A stretch of DNA of 64,000 nt, from contig JAUPSS010000010.1 of the NCBI GenBank assembly GCA_040285825.1, positions 1,302,001 through 1,366,000 on the forward strand, in the 5' to 3' direction. Numbering within the stretch: position 1 is the first letter of the stretch; each line of letters starts with the position of its first letter. Below are positions 28,240-38,166 of the stretch, piece by piece. The notes under the pieces were generated by a model, which saw nothing but the letters and a program-made list of their open reading frames with translations, searched no databases and was not told the DNA's origin. Origin of the DNA: Eukaryota sp. TZLM1-RC. Its lineage: Eukaryota; Metamonada: BaSk clade. A program made the position numbers and the translations under genes.

Positions 28240-31200
28240 TCACACAGTAAAAGACACTATGATAACTATTGCGGCAAATAGACAGAGATAGCGGTCAATT
28301 TTCTTCAAAAACAAACCCATTACTAAAAATGAAATGACCTTTAATTTCACAAAATAGAAATAAGGAATTAAAATGTCAGTAAGATATATAGAGACAATAA
28401 AAATAAGTCCAACGAAATGAGTGGATTTAAAGCATAATAGCGAAATAAACAAAATGATAGCAATTGATAGACCTAAATAAACGAAAAAACTTAGATCAAA
28501 CTGAGGCAAAAGAGAGAAAAAACTCAAGAAATAAAGCATAAAAGAGTACTCAGCAATTTCAAAACGACAAAGCTTGAGATGTTTCCCATATAATATAAAC
28601 AAAAAAACGTAAAATATTAAGTAAGTTAGCAAGAAAATAATCAAAATACTTGTTGGACATGAAAAACCTGGGAAAATTAAACAACAACGGGAAACAATAA
28701 TAGAAAGTAATCCAGTAAGACCATAATAAGACAGCTCAGCAACCACAAGGAAGACAACAAAAATAGAAAATAATGGTTTTTTGAGAAATTTATTCAAAAC
28801 CTTTTGTGGAACATTCCTTTTAAATATAGGAGCAGTTCCTATCATGTCAATATTAAATTTTTTAATCCCCCGATAATAAAACTCGGCAAAAATAAAAACA
28901 AATGTCAAACTCAAAACAGTTGTAATAGCGATTAAATAATTGGTTGTTGATCGTTCAATACATTCAGTTCCAAAAGCATCAAATCCTTCCTCACAATCTA
29001 AACAATGCTCCCCTTTATGACCTTGAATACAAGTATTATTTCTGCATAAATGGCGGAGAACACATTCAAAGGGTAGAAACTCACTTGAAAAAAGAAAACC
29101 ATCTTGGAAAGAATTGATGTGACCGTATTCGCAAGTAGTTTTGTCAGGACAGCTGACACACTCTCCATCAATTTCCACAAAATTCCGTTGACAAACACAA
29201 TCATCAAGACTAGAAGACCCTTCATTAAAAGTGATTCTTCCCAGTGGACATTGCTGGCACTGTTGCTCAGTTCTGGGGTCTGAAAAAGTGTTTCGTGGAC
29301 ATTTATCACATGATTGAGCGGAATTGAGTGCATACCCAGGAGCACATATACAATCTCCATTATTAAAAACCATTGGAAAAACACAGTCAACAGAAGTCAG
29401 CTGAATGGAATAACTGAGATCATCTAAAGAGAAAATCAAATCAAAATCAATTAACGGGGGAGTAACAACTTCTAACCCCGACTGTGTTTTGAATATTTGG
29501 AATTCCTCAAAATTATGACTAGAAGAGCTCACTGACACATCATCCACCATAAATGTGTAGGTATAAAAAGACAAGGACTTGTACAAAAACATTGTAAATT
29601 CCAAGTAAAACTCAGTACATGTGAAAGTACCAAAATGAGCATTATGACAAGGCGAAATTTTCAGCAAATCTACAGTAAAAAATGTACGAACCTGCTGGTG
29701 TAGCTCAAAAAGCCACGAACCAACCTGAGTTGATCCAGAAACAGCATAGTAAACGTCCTGAATTCCCAAAGATTGAAATGACTTGATGAAAATTAAACAC
29801 TGAATAGCTGTACAGTTTTCTACATCAATATCGAGTGAAGAGTGTACGATGGACACGTCAATTCCTTTGCAGGAAGTTACAAAACCAAAAACATCTTTAC
29901 ATTCAACATCAACGGTAATGGATTCATTGGTAAATGTTATTTCAAAGGTGAAGAAATCCAATGTTACAGGAGCTTGGACATCGTAATTTAAGGTAAGAGA
30001 TTGTTCAGGAAAGTAACAATCTTCAGCAAACACAAGCGTTTCAAAAGAAACATTACTAATTTCTTCTGATATTCCCAATGAAACATTTGATAAAAATGAA
30101 GAGTAATCTGAGAAGAAGTAGTTATTGTAAACAATAACAGAATTAATATCAACATGATTACCAGTTGAAGTAACACCCAATTCTGCATTGTGAGGAACAA
30201 GACAAACGTAAGGGTTAAAGCCATTCACTTCAATTTCTAATAGGTAGACATCTTGAGCAGCCAACAATTCCAATGATTCCACTACTACCAACTCTGAAAA
30301 CAAAGTAATACATTGTGAAGCAAACCCAAATCCATTTGGGATCGAATGACAAGACCAATCTGAATATAAATGTAAAATTTCAAGTGGGGAAGTTGTTCTA
30401 CTAGCTGAGGTACAGTCAGAATCAACAGTGATTGTAATATATCTAACGTCAAGTTCACCATCAAAATTGATTGATAATGTAGAATTTGATGGGAAATAGA
30501 TCGAACAATCATTGAGAGGTCCAGAACAACAGCGAACACCATCAACTATTGCCTTTCCATCACCATAATAGTGAGAAAAACCTAAATTTGAAGGTCCAAG
30601 CTTAACCAAGGATGGATCATTAGAAACATAACAATCATCACTGAAAACAGGTTCCACATCAACTATTATGGAATCCAAAACATTTGAAGAAGAGTCAACG
30701 ATAGCAAGGTTTGTGGTTGGTTGAATTCTGACAGTTTGAGCATCCTTGCAACAAATTTTGTCATTGTCTACAAACGTCAAGAAATAAACATCATCAATAA
30801 TGCACCTTAACCCAAAACCAGAAACATAATAGTCAACATACATGCAAAAATCCACTGAAGAAATAGGCGACAGGGATTCACCCATAGATTCTAGTGATAA
30901 ACGATGTACAGTAAAATTAGACACATTGACTTCATAGTCTACAAATAAAGGGGAATTCCAATAAAGTTCAAAAAGAAAACTTCCTGAACTATTGACCCGA
31001 GGAAGCTCCAATGAAACAAAAGTTAATGAATCTTGATAAGAGATACTGTGAATAGTGGCAGGGAGGTTTAAACCAACCCATTGAAAACTACCTTGAGATA
31101 TGAAATTTTCAACAGAAACATCAACAGTAACATTTTCATAGTAGAAGAGCTCAAGAGGACTAATGACCTGAAATATAGGCTCAGGCAAAACGTAGACCTG

Positions 31201-34200
31201 AAAATCTGTGGTCATGGTATTATCGCCTTCACTTAGACTTAAGCTTAGTTCAAAGTTCCCAGTAGCAGAAAACTCAACCAAAACACTCAATTCAGAGTTT
31301 AAAATTGAAGTATCTCCCACAATACACAATGGGGAATGGCAATCTAAGTTAAAAACACCACTCAAACCATCAGGAACTGGAATAGAGGCTATTGATCTCA
31401 CATTTACAAACAATAGAGTAGGTTGTATCTCAAAAGAGTCAATGCAATCTACCAAAACAAGACGGGAATTAGAACCATCTCCTACTTGAATAGTGACTGG
31501 GCATTCATTAAGTGTTTCAAGGTTGAGAAAGTTGAAGCCAGGGTTAATTAGAAAATTCAATGTAGAAATTTCTATTTGAACACTTGATGGAGAGTCAAAG
31601 AAAAGATGAGCTCTACTATTGGTGAAGAAAGTGGGCAAATCAAGCGGATCCAAAATTTCAATAGTGATATCTGTTTCAGAACTACTTAGGATACTACGAG
31701 TTGATAGTTGATATGAACCAATCAAAAGCTCTGTTACACAAGCAGATACAGTAATTGCATCAACTTTACTAGTTGTAATAGAAAAATCTGAAATGGCAAA
31801 AGAGTTGTCGAAATTGAGATAATTATTGAAATTAGTTCCAGTAATTTCAACACAAGTTGTTGTGGTAGGGCCAAAATACATTACCCTAGAAGGTGAGATG
31901 GAGATAACTTCTGCAATATCAGGAAAGTTTGAAATAGAAAAACAAGAAATAGATACATTTGAACACAATTCCAGATCAGCTTTTGTGGTAAAAGGAAGAA
32001 ATATTACTTCAGAATAGTTAGAATGTCCAATATAACTAACAATTCGCATTGAGGAATCTTCCTTAACCTGGGGGTAGAGGGTCGTAAAGTCTAGTTCCCC
32101 TTCAACAGTAGCGAGTAAAACATTGCATTCGGTATCTACAAAGCAAACTCCTTCAATGGGAAAAGCTTCAATATTGGCGATCCTAATGGAAAAAGACTCA
32201 TTAATAGTTGGAATAAAAGAAACTGTACAATCAACAATTTCAGTTAATTCATCTAATTGATAGATACCAATAGAAATACGGTCAAAATGATCACGACTAG
32301 GTTCAAAATACACCAAACCATCACTACAAATGACGTCAGCATGTTGTAAGCACCCACTTTCAAATAATTTACTAAAAGAATTTCCTTCTATGGTGATCAT
32401 ACCACCAGAATTTGGCAAGATACTAGGAAACACCTTAAACGAAGGAGCAATCAATTCTACTTCAACAAAGTTACTAAATTGGTTTCCAATAACTACTGCG
32501 ATGTTTAACTTTGGGCTAAATGTACAAACAAATATTAACCGTAAAATTGCATAATTATAAGAAACAGTGAAAGGTTCAAAGTCAAATGAAGTATTCGATA
32601 TATACAAATCAAAATTGAGTAAATCACCCAAATTAAACCCAGAAACCACAATATCAGATGAAAAGGGAACCAATGGTGGGGATAGTGAACTAATGACTGG
32701 AATTTGATAGCAAAACTCAAACTCGGTATTAGGTCTACTGGTAGGATAAAAAGTCACGTTATGACATCCTGAAAACAAAGGTACATCGAAAGTTATAGAA
32801 TAATGGTCAAAATCAACAGAATTCAAAGTAATGTTGAGCAAATCAACAGTAACGTAAATAGGGTGAAGAGAAGAACCAAAATTAACACCTGAAAAAATAA
32901 CGGGGCCACCAATTGTTGGCGGTTTAGAGGATTCCATAATGGTAAAAGGACAAAGACTAACTTGAAAAGAAGTCAATACGAATTGATTGTTAACAGTAAA
33001 ATTGAACAAAATTGAGTTAAATTGTTCGTCAACACCCCAAATATTTGAGAGTAAGAGATCAAATTTTTGACCGTCTTTATAGAGATCAAAATGTTGAGTG
33101 CCAACCACTTCCACATCCAAGTAATCATTAACAGACCAAGCATAATCAAAAGGGATAATTATTCGACAATTCTCAGTTGGACAGCAGGAACTACCATAGT
33201 TAATATCAACATCAAACACCTGCTCATCTTGAAATATATAAGGATCAGCTCCAGCAAACAAAGAATTTGACTCTGAAACATTGGAAATGACACACAATTG
33301 ACCAGTGTTGAAGTTAAAAGTACTTCCATCTGAAACTAATTCATCAATTAAGAGAAAGGGTTCAAGGTTATGAAAGCTAAATTCAGAGTTCAAAGCATGC
33401 ACTTGAACCATCGATACAATAGCAGGAACATCAGAAACAGTAAACTTTGAATTCTCACAATAGATGTTGTGAATGGAAAATAAGGAAGATTTAATTTCAA
33501 TTAGTAGCGTAGAATTGTACAAATCAACAATTACAAGCTCAGTAATGGCAGAGAAAATATGTACAATGGAGGTGAAAACATTGATTGAATCAAAAGTAAA
33601 TGTTGAAAAAGAGTCGAAAACTAACAAACCATTGTCAAGTGACAACATATTCAAAGGACTTGTCCAAAATCCACTAACGTAAACCTCTGCGTTTTCCATT
33701 AAAATCAATCCCAAATCGGAAGTGAGGTTTGAATTATGAAGAAAATAGGCAATTGAATTGATGAACATGAGGGCATCAGCTTCGAAAAACACAAATGAAT
33801 AAATAGTGAGTTCATTGGAAAATAGATTTGAGGAACCCTTGTTCAATGTGAGATCACCTTGCACATCCACAGTCCATTCAAAAACAGAATTATTACATGA
33901 AATAGAATTACGAAATAACAAACTATTGTCACAGGAACCACTACTGAGAAAAGAAGCATTATTTAAATAACATGGCCCAAAAACTTCAACTGTTGAGCCA
34001 AAAGAACCAGAAACTTCAATTTCCATAAAACTGGTATTGTTGTTGAATTCAATTGAGGAAGAATCTAAATAAAAAGAACTCTGGGAAAAAATGACATCTG
34101 GTTTGATTAAAAGTTTGTGTTGATCTCTAATTTGATTGATATAGTTAGTTTCACCATTAATCACATGACAGCTTTCAGTACATTTAGTTTGGGAATTACC

Positions 34201-37200
34201 AGTAAAAGTTGTACCTGAAAAACTCAACTCTCCGACTATTAAAATTCCATTACCTTTTCGAGTTGATGAGAGGAGATAAACATCACTAAAAGTATAAATA
34301 GTATCTGAGTTTGTTAAATCCAAGTCTGAACTATCAAGAACAAAATCTGCAGAAATGATGAGATCATCCTCATAATTGAATTCAATATTACCATTATTTG
34401 AACTGAAACCACTTAAAGAATCTAGCTTAGTATTAAAAAATGAAGCACTAGATGTAGATTCAGAGTTAATAGTAAAACTACTTGCCTTTAAATCACCATT
34501 ATTAAAGGTAACAGATCCTTCTTGGAGTTCAATTGAGTCAATGTCAATACTTTCAAAAGTGTCATCATAGTCAAAAGTAACGTGACCAGTTTCTATTTTG
34601 AGCAAGTCTAATAATTTAAATTCAGCACCATCAAAACTTAATTCATTGTCAGTTTTAACAATAAAATCACCAGTATCCACCTTTGAACCAGAAGTAAACG
34701 TCAACTTTCCATGTGAGTGAGTGATGGAACCAATTCCTGTATAAGTACCTTCAATTGATAATTCAATAGGTTCCTGTAAAGTTAGCGTATTTGGATGAAC
34801 TTCAAGCTTGGAATTTTCGTTAAATGTATAAGAATCTCCTTTGAAAATAGCTTCACCACCATCTAAAACCTTTAAAGTTCCACCAATGGTATTATCTACA
34901 TCTAATTCTAATTTACCAATTACATTAATAGTGCCTTGTAAATCAAATAAATCCTCAATTACCAAAGTACCTTCTTCCTCTATATTAAGTGTACCCAATA
35001 TTTGGAAATCTGTTTTGGATGAGGTTGAAACAATAAGTGTAGAATCGAGTTGGAAAACCAAATCTAAAGGTAAAATAAATTGTCCATCTAATATTTCCAA
35101 CTTGGCATTTCCAGAACTAATTTGACCTCCACTATTAAATGTAAGCTTATGAAGGTCACTTATTTTGTTGTTATTAGGGGAATGATCTAAAATTTGACAA
35201 TTTTCATTACAAATTGTTTCACCACTTTCAGCAAATTCACTATTGGCAATTGACAAACTCTTAGCTACCAAATTACCAGCACCATTTCTAGTAGAATCTA
35301 TTAATTTTACATCATCACAGTTATAATTAACAGAATTTTTCAAAGTTAGCTCGGAATTTTCCAAGTCAACATCAAAAGCTATGTCAAAATCATCATCATA
35401 TTCCAAAGTTAAATGACCCTTTATGGACGTGAAACCACTTAAAGAATCTAGCTTTGTATTAAAAAATGAAGCACTAGCTGTAGATTCAGAGTTAATAGTA
35501 AAACTACTTGCCTTTAAATCACCATTATTAAAGGTAACAGATCCTTCTTGGAGTTCAATTGAGTCAATGTCAATACTTTCAAAAGTGTCATCATAGTCAA
35601 AAGTAACGTGACCAGTTTCTATTTCTAGCGAGTGTAATGATTTAAATTCAGCACCATCAAAAGTTAATTCATTGTCAGTTTTAACAATAAAATCACCGGT
35701 ATCCACCTTTGAACCAGAAGTAAACGTCAACTTTCCATGTGAGTGAGTGATGGAAACAAATCCTTTATAAGTACCTTCAATTGATAATTCAATAGGTTCC
35801 TGTAAAGTTAGCGTATTTGGATGAACTTCAAGCTTGGAATTTTCGTTAAATGTATAAGAATCTCCTTTCAAAATAGCTTCACCACCATCTAAAACCTTTA
35901 AAGTTCCACCAATGGTATTATCTACATCTAATTCCAATTTACCATTTACATTGATAGTGCCTTGTAAATCAAATAAATTCTCAATTACCAAAATACCTTC
36001 TTCCTCTATATTAAGTGTACCCAATATTTGGAAATCTGTTTTGGATGAGGTTGAAACAGTAAGTGTAGAATCGAGTTGGAAAACTAAATCTAAAGGTAAA
36101 ATAAATTGTCCATCTAATATTTCCAATTTGGCATTTCCAGAACTAATTTGACCTCCACTATTAAATGTAAGCTTATGAAGGTCACTTATTTTGTTATTAT
36201 TAAGGGAATGATCTAAAATTTGACAATTTTCATTACAAATTGTTTCACCACTTTCAGCAAATTCACTATTGGCAATTGACAAACTCTTAGCTACCAAATT
36301 ACCAGCACCATTTCTAGTAGAATCTATTAATTTTACATCATCACAGTTATAATTAACAGAATTTTTCAAAGTTAGCTCGGAATTTTCCAAGTCAACATCA
36401 AAAGCTATGTCAAAATCATCATCATATTCCAAAGTTAAATGACCCTTTATGGACGTGAAGCCAGTTAAAGAATCTAGCTTAGTATTAAAAAATGAAGCAC
36501 TAGATGTAGATTCAGAGTTAATAGTAAAACTACTTGCCTTTAAATCACCATTATTAAAGGTAACAGATCCTTCTTGGAGTTCAATTGAGTCAATGTCAAT
36601 ACTTTCAAAAGTGTCATCATAGTCAAAAGTAACGTGACCAGTTTCTATTTTGAGCAAGTCTAATGATTTAAATTCAGCACCATCAAAACTTAATTCATTG
36701 TCAGTTTTAACAATAAAATCACCAGTATCCACCTTTGAACCAGAAGTAAACGTCAACTTTCCATGTGAGTGAGTGATGGAACCAATTCCTGTATAAGTAC
36801 CTTCAATTGATAATTCAATAGGTTCCTGTAAAGTTAGCGTATTTGGATGAACTTCAAGCTTGGAATTTTCGTTAAATGTATAAGAATCTCCTTTCAAAAT
36901 AGCTTCACCACCATCTGAAACCTTTAAAGTTCCACCAATGGTATTATCTACATCTAATTCCAATTTACCATTTACAATGATAGTGCCTTGTAAATCAAAT
37001 AAATCCTCAATTACCAAAGTACCTTCTTCCTCTATATTAAGTGTACCCAATATTTGGAAATCTGTATCGGATGAGGTTGAAACAATAAGTGTAGAATCGA
37101 GTTGGAAAACCAAATCTAAAGGTAAAATAAATTGTCCATCTAATATTTCCAACTTGGCATTTCCAGAACTAATTTGACCTCCACTATTAAATGTAAGCTT

Positions 37201-38166
37201 ATGAGGTTCAGTTAATTTGTTACTATTAGGGGAATGATCTAAAATTTGACAATTTTCATTACAAATTGTTTCACCACTTTCAGCAAATTCACTATTGGCA
37301 ATTGACAAACTCTTAGCTACCAAATTACCAGCACCATTTCTAGTAGAATCTATTAATTTTACATCATCACAGTTATAATTAACAGAATTTTTCAAAGTTA
37401 GCTCGGAATTTTCCAAGTCAACATCAAAAGCTATGTCAAAATCATCATCATATTCCAAAGTTAAATGACCCTTTATGGACGTGAAACCACTTAAAGAATC
37501 TAGCTTTGTATTAAAAAATGAAGCACTAGCTGTAGATTCAGAGTTAATAGTAAAACTACTTGCCTTTAAATCACCATTATTAAAGGTAACAGATCCTTCT
37601 TGGAGTTCAATTGAGTCAATGTCAATACTTTCAAAAGTGTCATCGTAAACAAAAGTAACGTGGCCAGTTTCTATTTCTAGCGAGTGTAATGATTTAAATT
37701 CAGCACCATCAAAAGTTAATTCATTGTCAGTTTTAACAATAAAATCACCAGTATCCACCTTTGAACCAGAAGTAAACGTCAACTTTCCATGTGAGTGAGT
37801 GATGGAACCAAATCCTTTATAAGTACCTTCAATTGATAATTCAATAGGTTCCTGTAAAGTTAGCGTATTTGGATGAACTTCAAGCTTGGAATTTTCGTTA
37901 AATGTATAAGAATCTCCTTTCAAAATAGCTTCACCACCATCTAAAACCTTTAAAGTTCCACCAATGGTATTATCTACATCTAATTCCAATTTACCATTTA
38001 CATTGATAGTGCCTTGTAAATCAAATAAATTCTCAATTACCAAAATACCTTCTTCCTCTATATTAAGTGTACCCAATATTTGGAAATCTGTTTTGGATGA
38101 GGTTGAAACAGTAAGTGTAGAATCGAGTTGGAAAACTAAATCTAAAGGTAAAAATAAATTGTCCAT
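28240..38166 (-). CDS. Giant repeat-containing multi-pass surface protein, C-terminal 3,308 codons
   Basis: The downstream part of one very large gene; the N-terminal part is 38387-42820. In order: about three and a half 342-residue near-identical repeats (codons 1-1250) and a further beta-rich repetitive stretch. IPT/TIG-like domains follow near codons 1740-2130 (e.g. SILPNSGGMITIEGNSFS). Next come long beta-rich segments and a cysteine-rich module near 2930-3060 (CDKCPRNTFSDPRTEQQCQQ), of the ephrin-receptor/TNFR-like kind. About seven hydrophobic helices fill the last 240 residues. The layout suggests a huge extracellular stalk on a multi-pass membrane anchor, for adhesion or sensing; the ligand is unknown. 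No introns are evident over 9.9 kb. Confidence 0.8.
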   Translation of the reverse strand: MDNLFLPLDLVFQLDSTLTVSTSSKTDFQILGTLNIEEEGILVIENLFDLQGTINVNGKLELDVDNTIGGTLKVLDGGEAILKGDSYTFNENSKLEVHPNTLTLQEPIELSIEGTYKGFGSITHSHGKLTFTSGSKVDTGDFIVKTDNELTFDGAEFKSLHSLEIETGHVTFVYDDTFESIDIDSIELQEGSVTFNNGDLKASSFTINSESTASASFFNTKLDSLSGFTSIKGHLTLEYDDDFDIAFDVDLENSELTLKNSVNYNCDDVKLIDSTRNGAGNLVAKSLSIANSEFAESGETICNENCQILDHSPNSNKLTEPHKLTFNSGGQISSGNAKLEILDGQFILPLDLVFQLDSTLIVSTSSDTDFQILGTLNIEEEGTLVIEDLFDLQGTIIVNGKLELDVDNTIGGTLKVSDGGEAILKGDSYTFNENSKLEVHPNTLTLQEPIELSIEGTYTGIGSITHSHGKLTFTSGSKVDTGDFIVKTDNELSFDGAEFKSLDLLKIETGHVTFDYDDTFESIDIDSIELQEGSVTFNNGDLKASSFTINSESTSSASFFNTKLDSLTGFTSIKGHLTLEYDDDFDIAFDVDLENSELTLKNSVNYNCDDVKLIDSTRNGAGNLVAKSLSIANSEFAESGETICNENCQILDHSLNNNKISDLHKLTFNSGGQISSGNAKLEILDGQFILPLDLVFQLDSTLTVSTSSKTDFQILGTLNIEEEGILVIENLFDLQGTINVNGKLELDVDNTIGGTLKVLDGGEAILKGDSYTFNENSKLEVHPNTLTLQEPIELSIEGTYKGFVSITHSHGKLTFTSGSKVDTGDFIVKTDNELTFDGAEFKSLHSLEIETGHVTFDYDDTFESIDIDSIELQEGSVTFNNGDLKASSFTINSESTASASFFNTKLDSLSGFTSIKGHLTLEYDDDFDIAFDVDLENSELTLKNSVNYNCDDVKLIDSTRNGAGNLVAKSLSIANSEFAESGETICNENCQILDHSPNNNKISDLHKLTFNSGGQISSGNAKLEILDGQFILPLDLVFQLDSTLIVSTSSKTDFQILGTLNIEEEGTLVIEDLFDLQGTINVIGKLELDVDNTIGGTLKVLDGGEAIFKGDSYTFNENSKLEVHPNTLTLQEPIELSIEGTYTGIGSITHSHGKLTFTSGSKVDTGDFIVKTDNELSFDGAEFKLLDLLKIETGHVTFDYDDTFESIDIDSIELQEGSVTFNNGDLKASSFTINSESTSSASFFNTKLDSLSGFSSNNGNIEFNYEDDLIISADFVLDSSDLDLTNSDTIYTFSDVYLLSSTRKGNGILIVGELSFSGTTFTGNSQTKCTESCHVINGETNYINQIRDQHKLLIKPDVIFSQSSFYLDSSSIEFNNNTSFMEIEVSGSFGSTVEVFGPCYLNNASFLSSGSCDNSLLFRNSISCNNSVFEWTVDVQGDLTLNKGSSNLFSNELTIYSFVFFEADALMFINSIAYFLHNSNLTSDLGLILMENAEVYVSGFWTSPLNMLSLDNGLLVFDSFSTFTFDSINVFTSIVHIFSAITELVIVDLYNSTLLIEIKSSLFSIHNIYCENSKFTVSDVPAIVSMVQVHALNSEFSFHNLEPFLLIDELVSDGSTFNFNTGQLCVISNVSESNSLFAGADPYIFQDEQVFDVDINYGSSCCPTENCRIIIPFDYAWSVNDYLDVEVVGTQHFDLYKDGQKFDLLLSNIWGVDEQFNSILFNFTVNNQFVLTSFQVSLCPFTIMESSKPPTIGGPVIFSGVNFGSSLHPIYVTVDLLNITLNSVDFDHYSITFDVPLFSGCHNVTFYPTSRPNTEFEFCYQIPVISSLSPPLVPFSSDIVVSGFNLGDLLNFDLYISNTSFDFEPFTVSYNYAILRLIFVCTFSPKLNIAVVIGNQFSNFVEVELIAPSFKVFPSILPNSGGMITIEGNSFSKLFESGCLQHADVICSDGLVYFEPSRDHFDRISIGIYQLDELTEIVDCTVSFIPTINESFSIRIANIEAFPIEGVCFVDTECNVLLATVEGELDFTTLYPQVKEDSSMRIVSYIGHSNYSEVIFLPFTTKADLELCSNVSISCFSISNFPDIAEVISISPSRVMYFGPTTTTCVEITGTNFNNYLNFDNSFAISDFSITTSKVDAITVSACVTELLIGSYQLSTRSILSSSETDITIEILDPLDLPTFFTNSRAHLFFDSPSSVQIEISTLNFLINPGFNFLNLETLNECPVTIQVGDGSNSRLVLVDCIDSFEIQPTLLFVNVRSIASIPVPDGLSGVFNLDCHSPLCIVGDTSILNSELSVLVEFSATGNFELSLSLSEGDNTMTTDFQVYVLPEPIFQVISPLELFYYENVTVDVSVENFISQGSFQWVGLNLPATIHSISYQDSLTFVSLELPRVNSSGSFLFELYWNSPLFVDYEVNVSNFTVHRLSLESMGESLSPISSVDFCMYVDYYVSGFGLRCIIDDVYFLTFVDNDKICCKDAQTVRIQPTTNLAIVDSSSNVLDSIIVDVEPVFSDDCYVSNDPSLVKLGPSNLGFSHYYGDGKAIVDGVRCCSGPLNDCSIYFPSNSTLSINFDGELDVRYITITVDSDCTSASRTTSPLEILHLYSDWSCHSIPNGFGFASQCITLFSELVVVESLELLAAQDVYLLEIEVNGFNPYVCLVPHNAELGVTSTGNHVDINSVIVYNNYFFSDYSSFLSNVSLGISEEISNVSFETLVFAEDCYFPEQSLTLNYDVQAPVTLDFFTFEITFTNESITVDVECKDVFGFVTSCKGIDVSIVHSSLDIDVENCTAIQCLIFIKSFQSLGIQDVYYAVSGSTQVGSWLFELHQQVRTFFTVDLLKISPCHNAHFGTFTCTEFYLEFTMFLYKSLSFYTYTFMVDDVSVSSSSHNFEEFQIFKTQSGLEVVTPPLIDFDLIFSLDDLSYSIQLTSVDCVFPMVFNNGDCICAPGYALNSAQSCDKCPRNTFSDPRTEQQCQQCPLGRITFNEGSSSLDDCVCQRNFVEIDGECVSCPDKTTCEYGHINSFQDGFLFSSEFLPFECVLRHLCRNNTCIQGHKGEHCLDCEEGFDAFGTECIERSTTNYLIAITTVLSLTFVFIFAEFYYRGIKKFNIDMIGTAPIFKRNVPQKVLNKFLKKPLFSIFVVFLVVAELSYYGLTGLLSIIVSRCCLIFPGFSCPTSILIIFLLTYLIFYVFLFILYGKHLKLCRFEIAEYSFMLYFLSFFSLLPQFDLSFFVYLGLSIAIILFISLLCFKSTHFVGLIFIVSIYLTDILIPYFYFVKLKVISFLVMGLFLKKIDRYLCLFAAIVIIVSFTV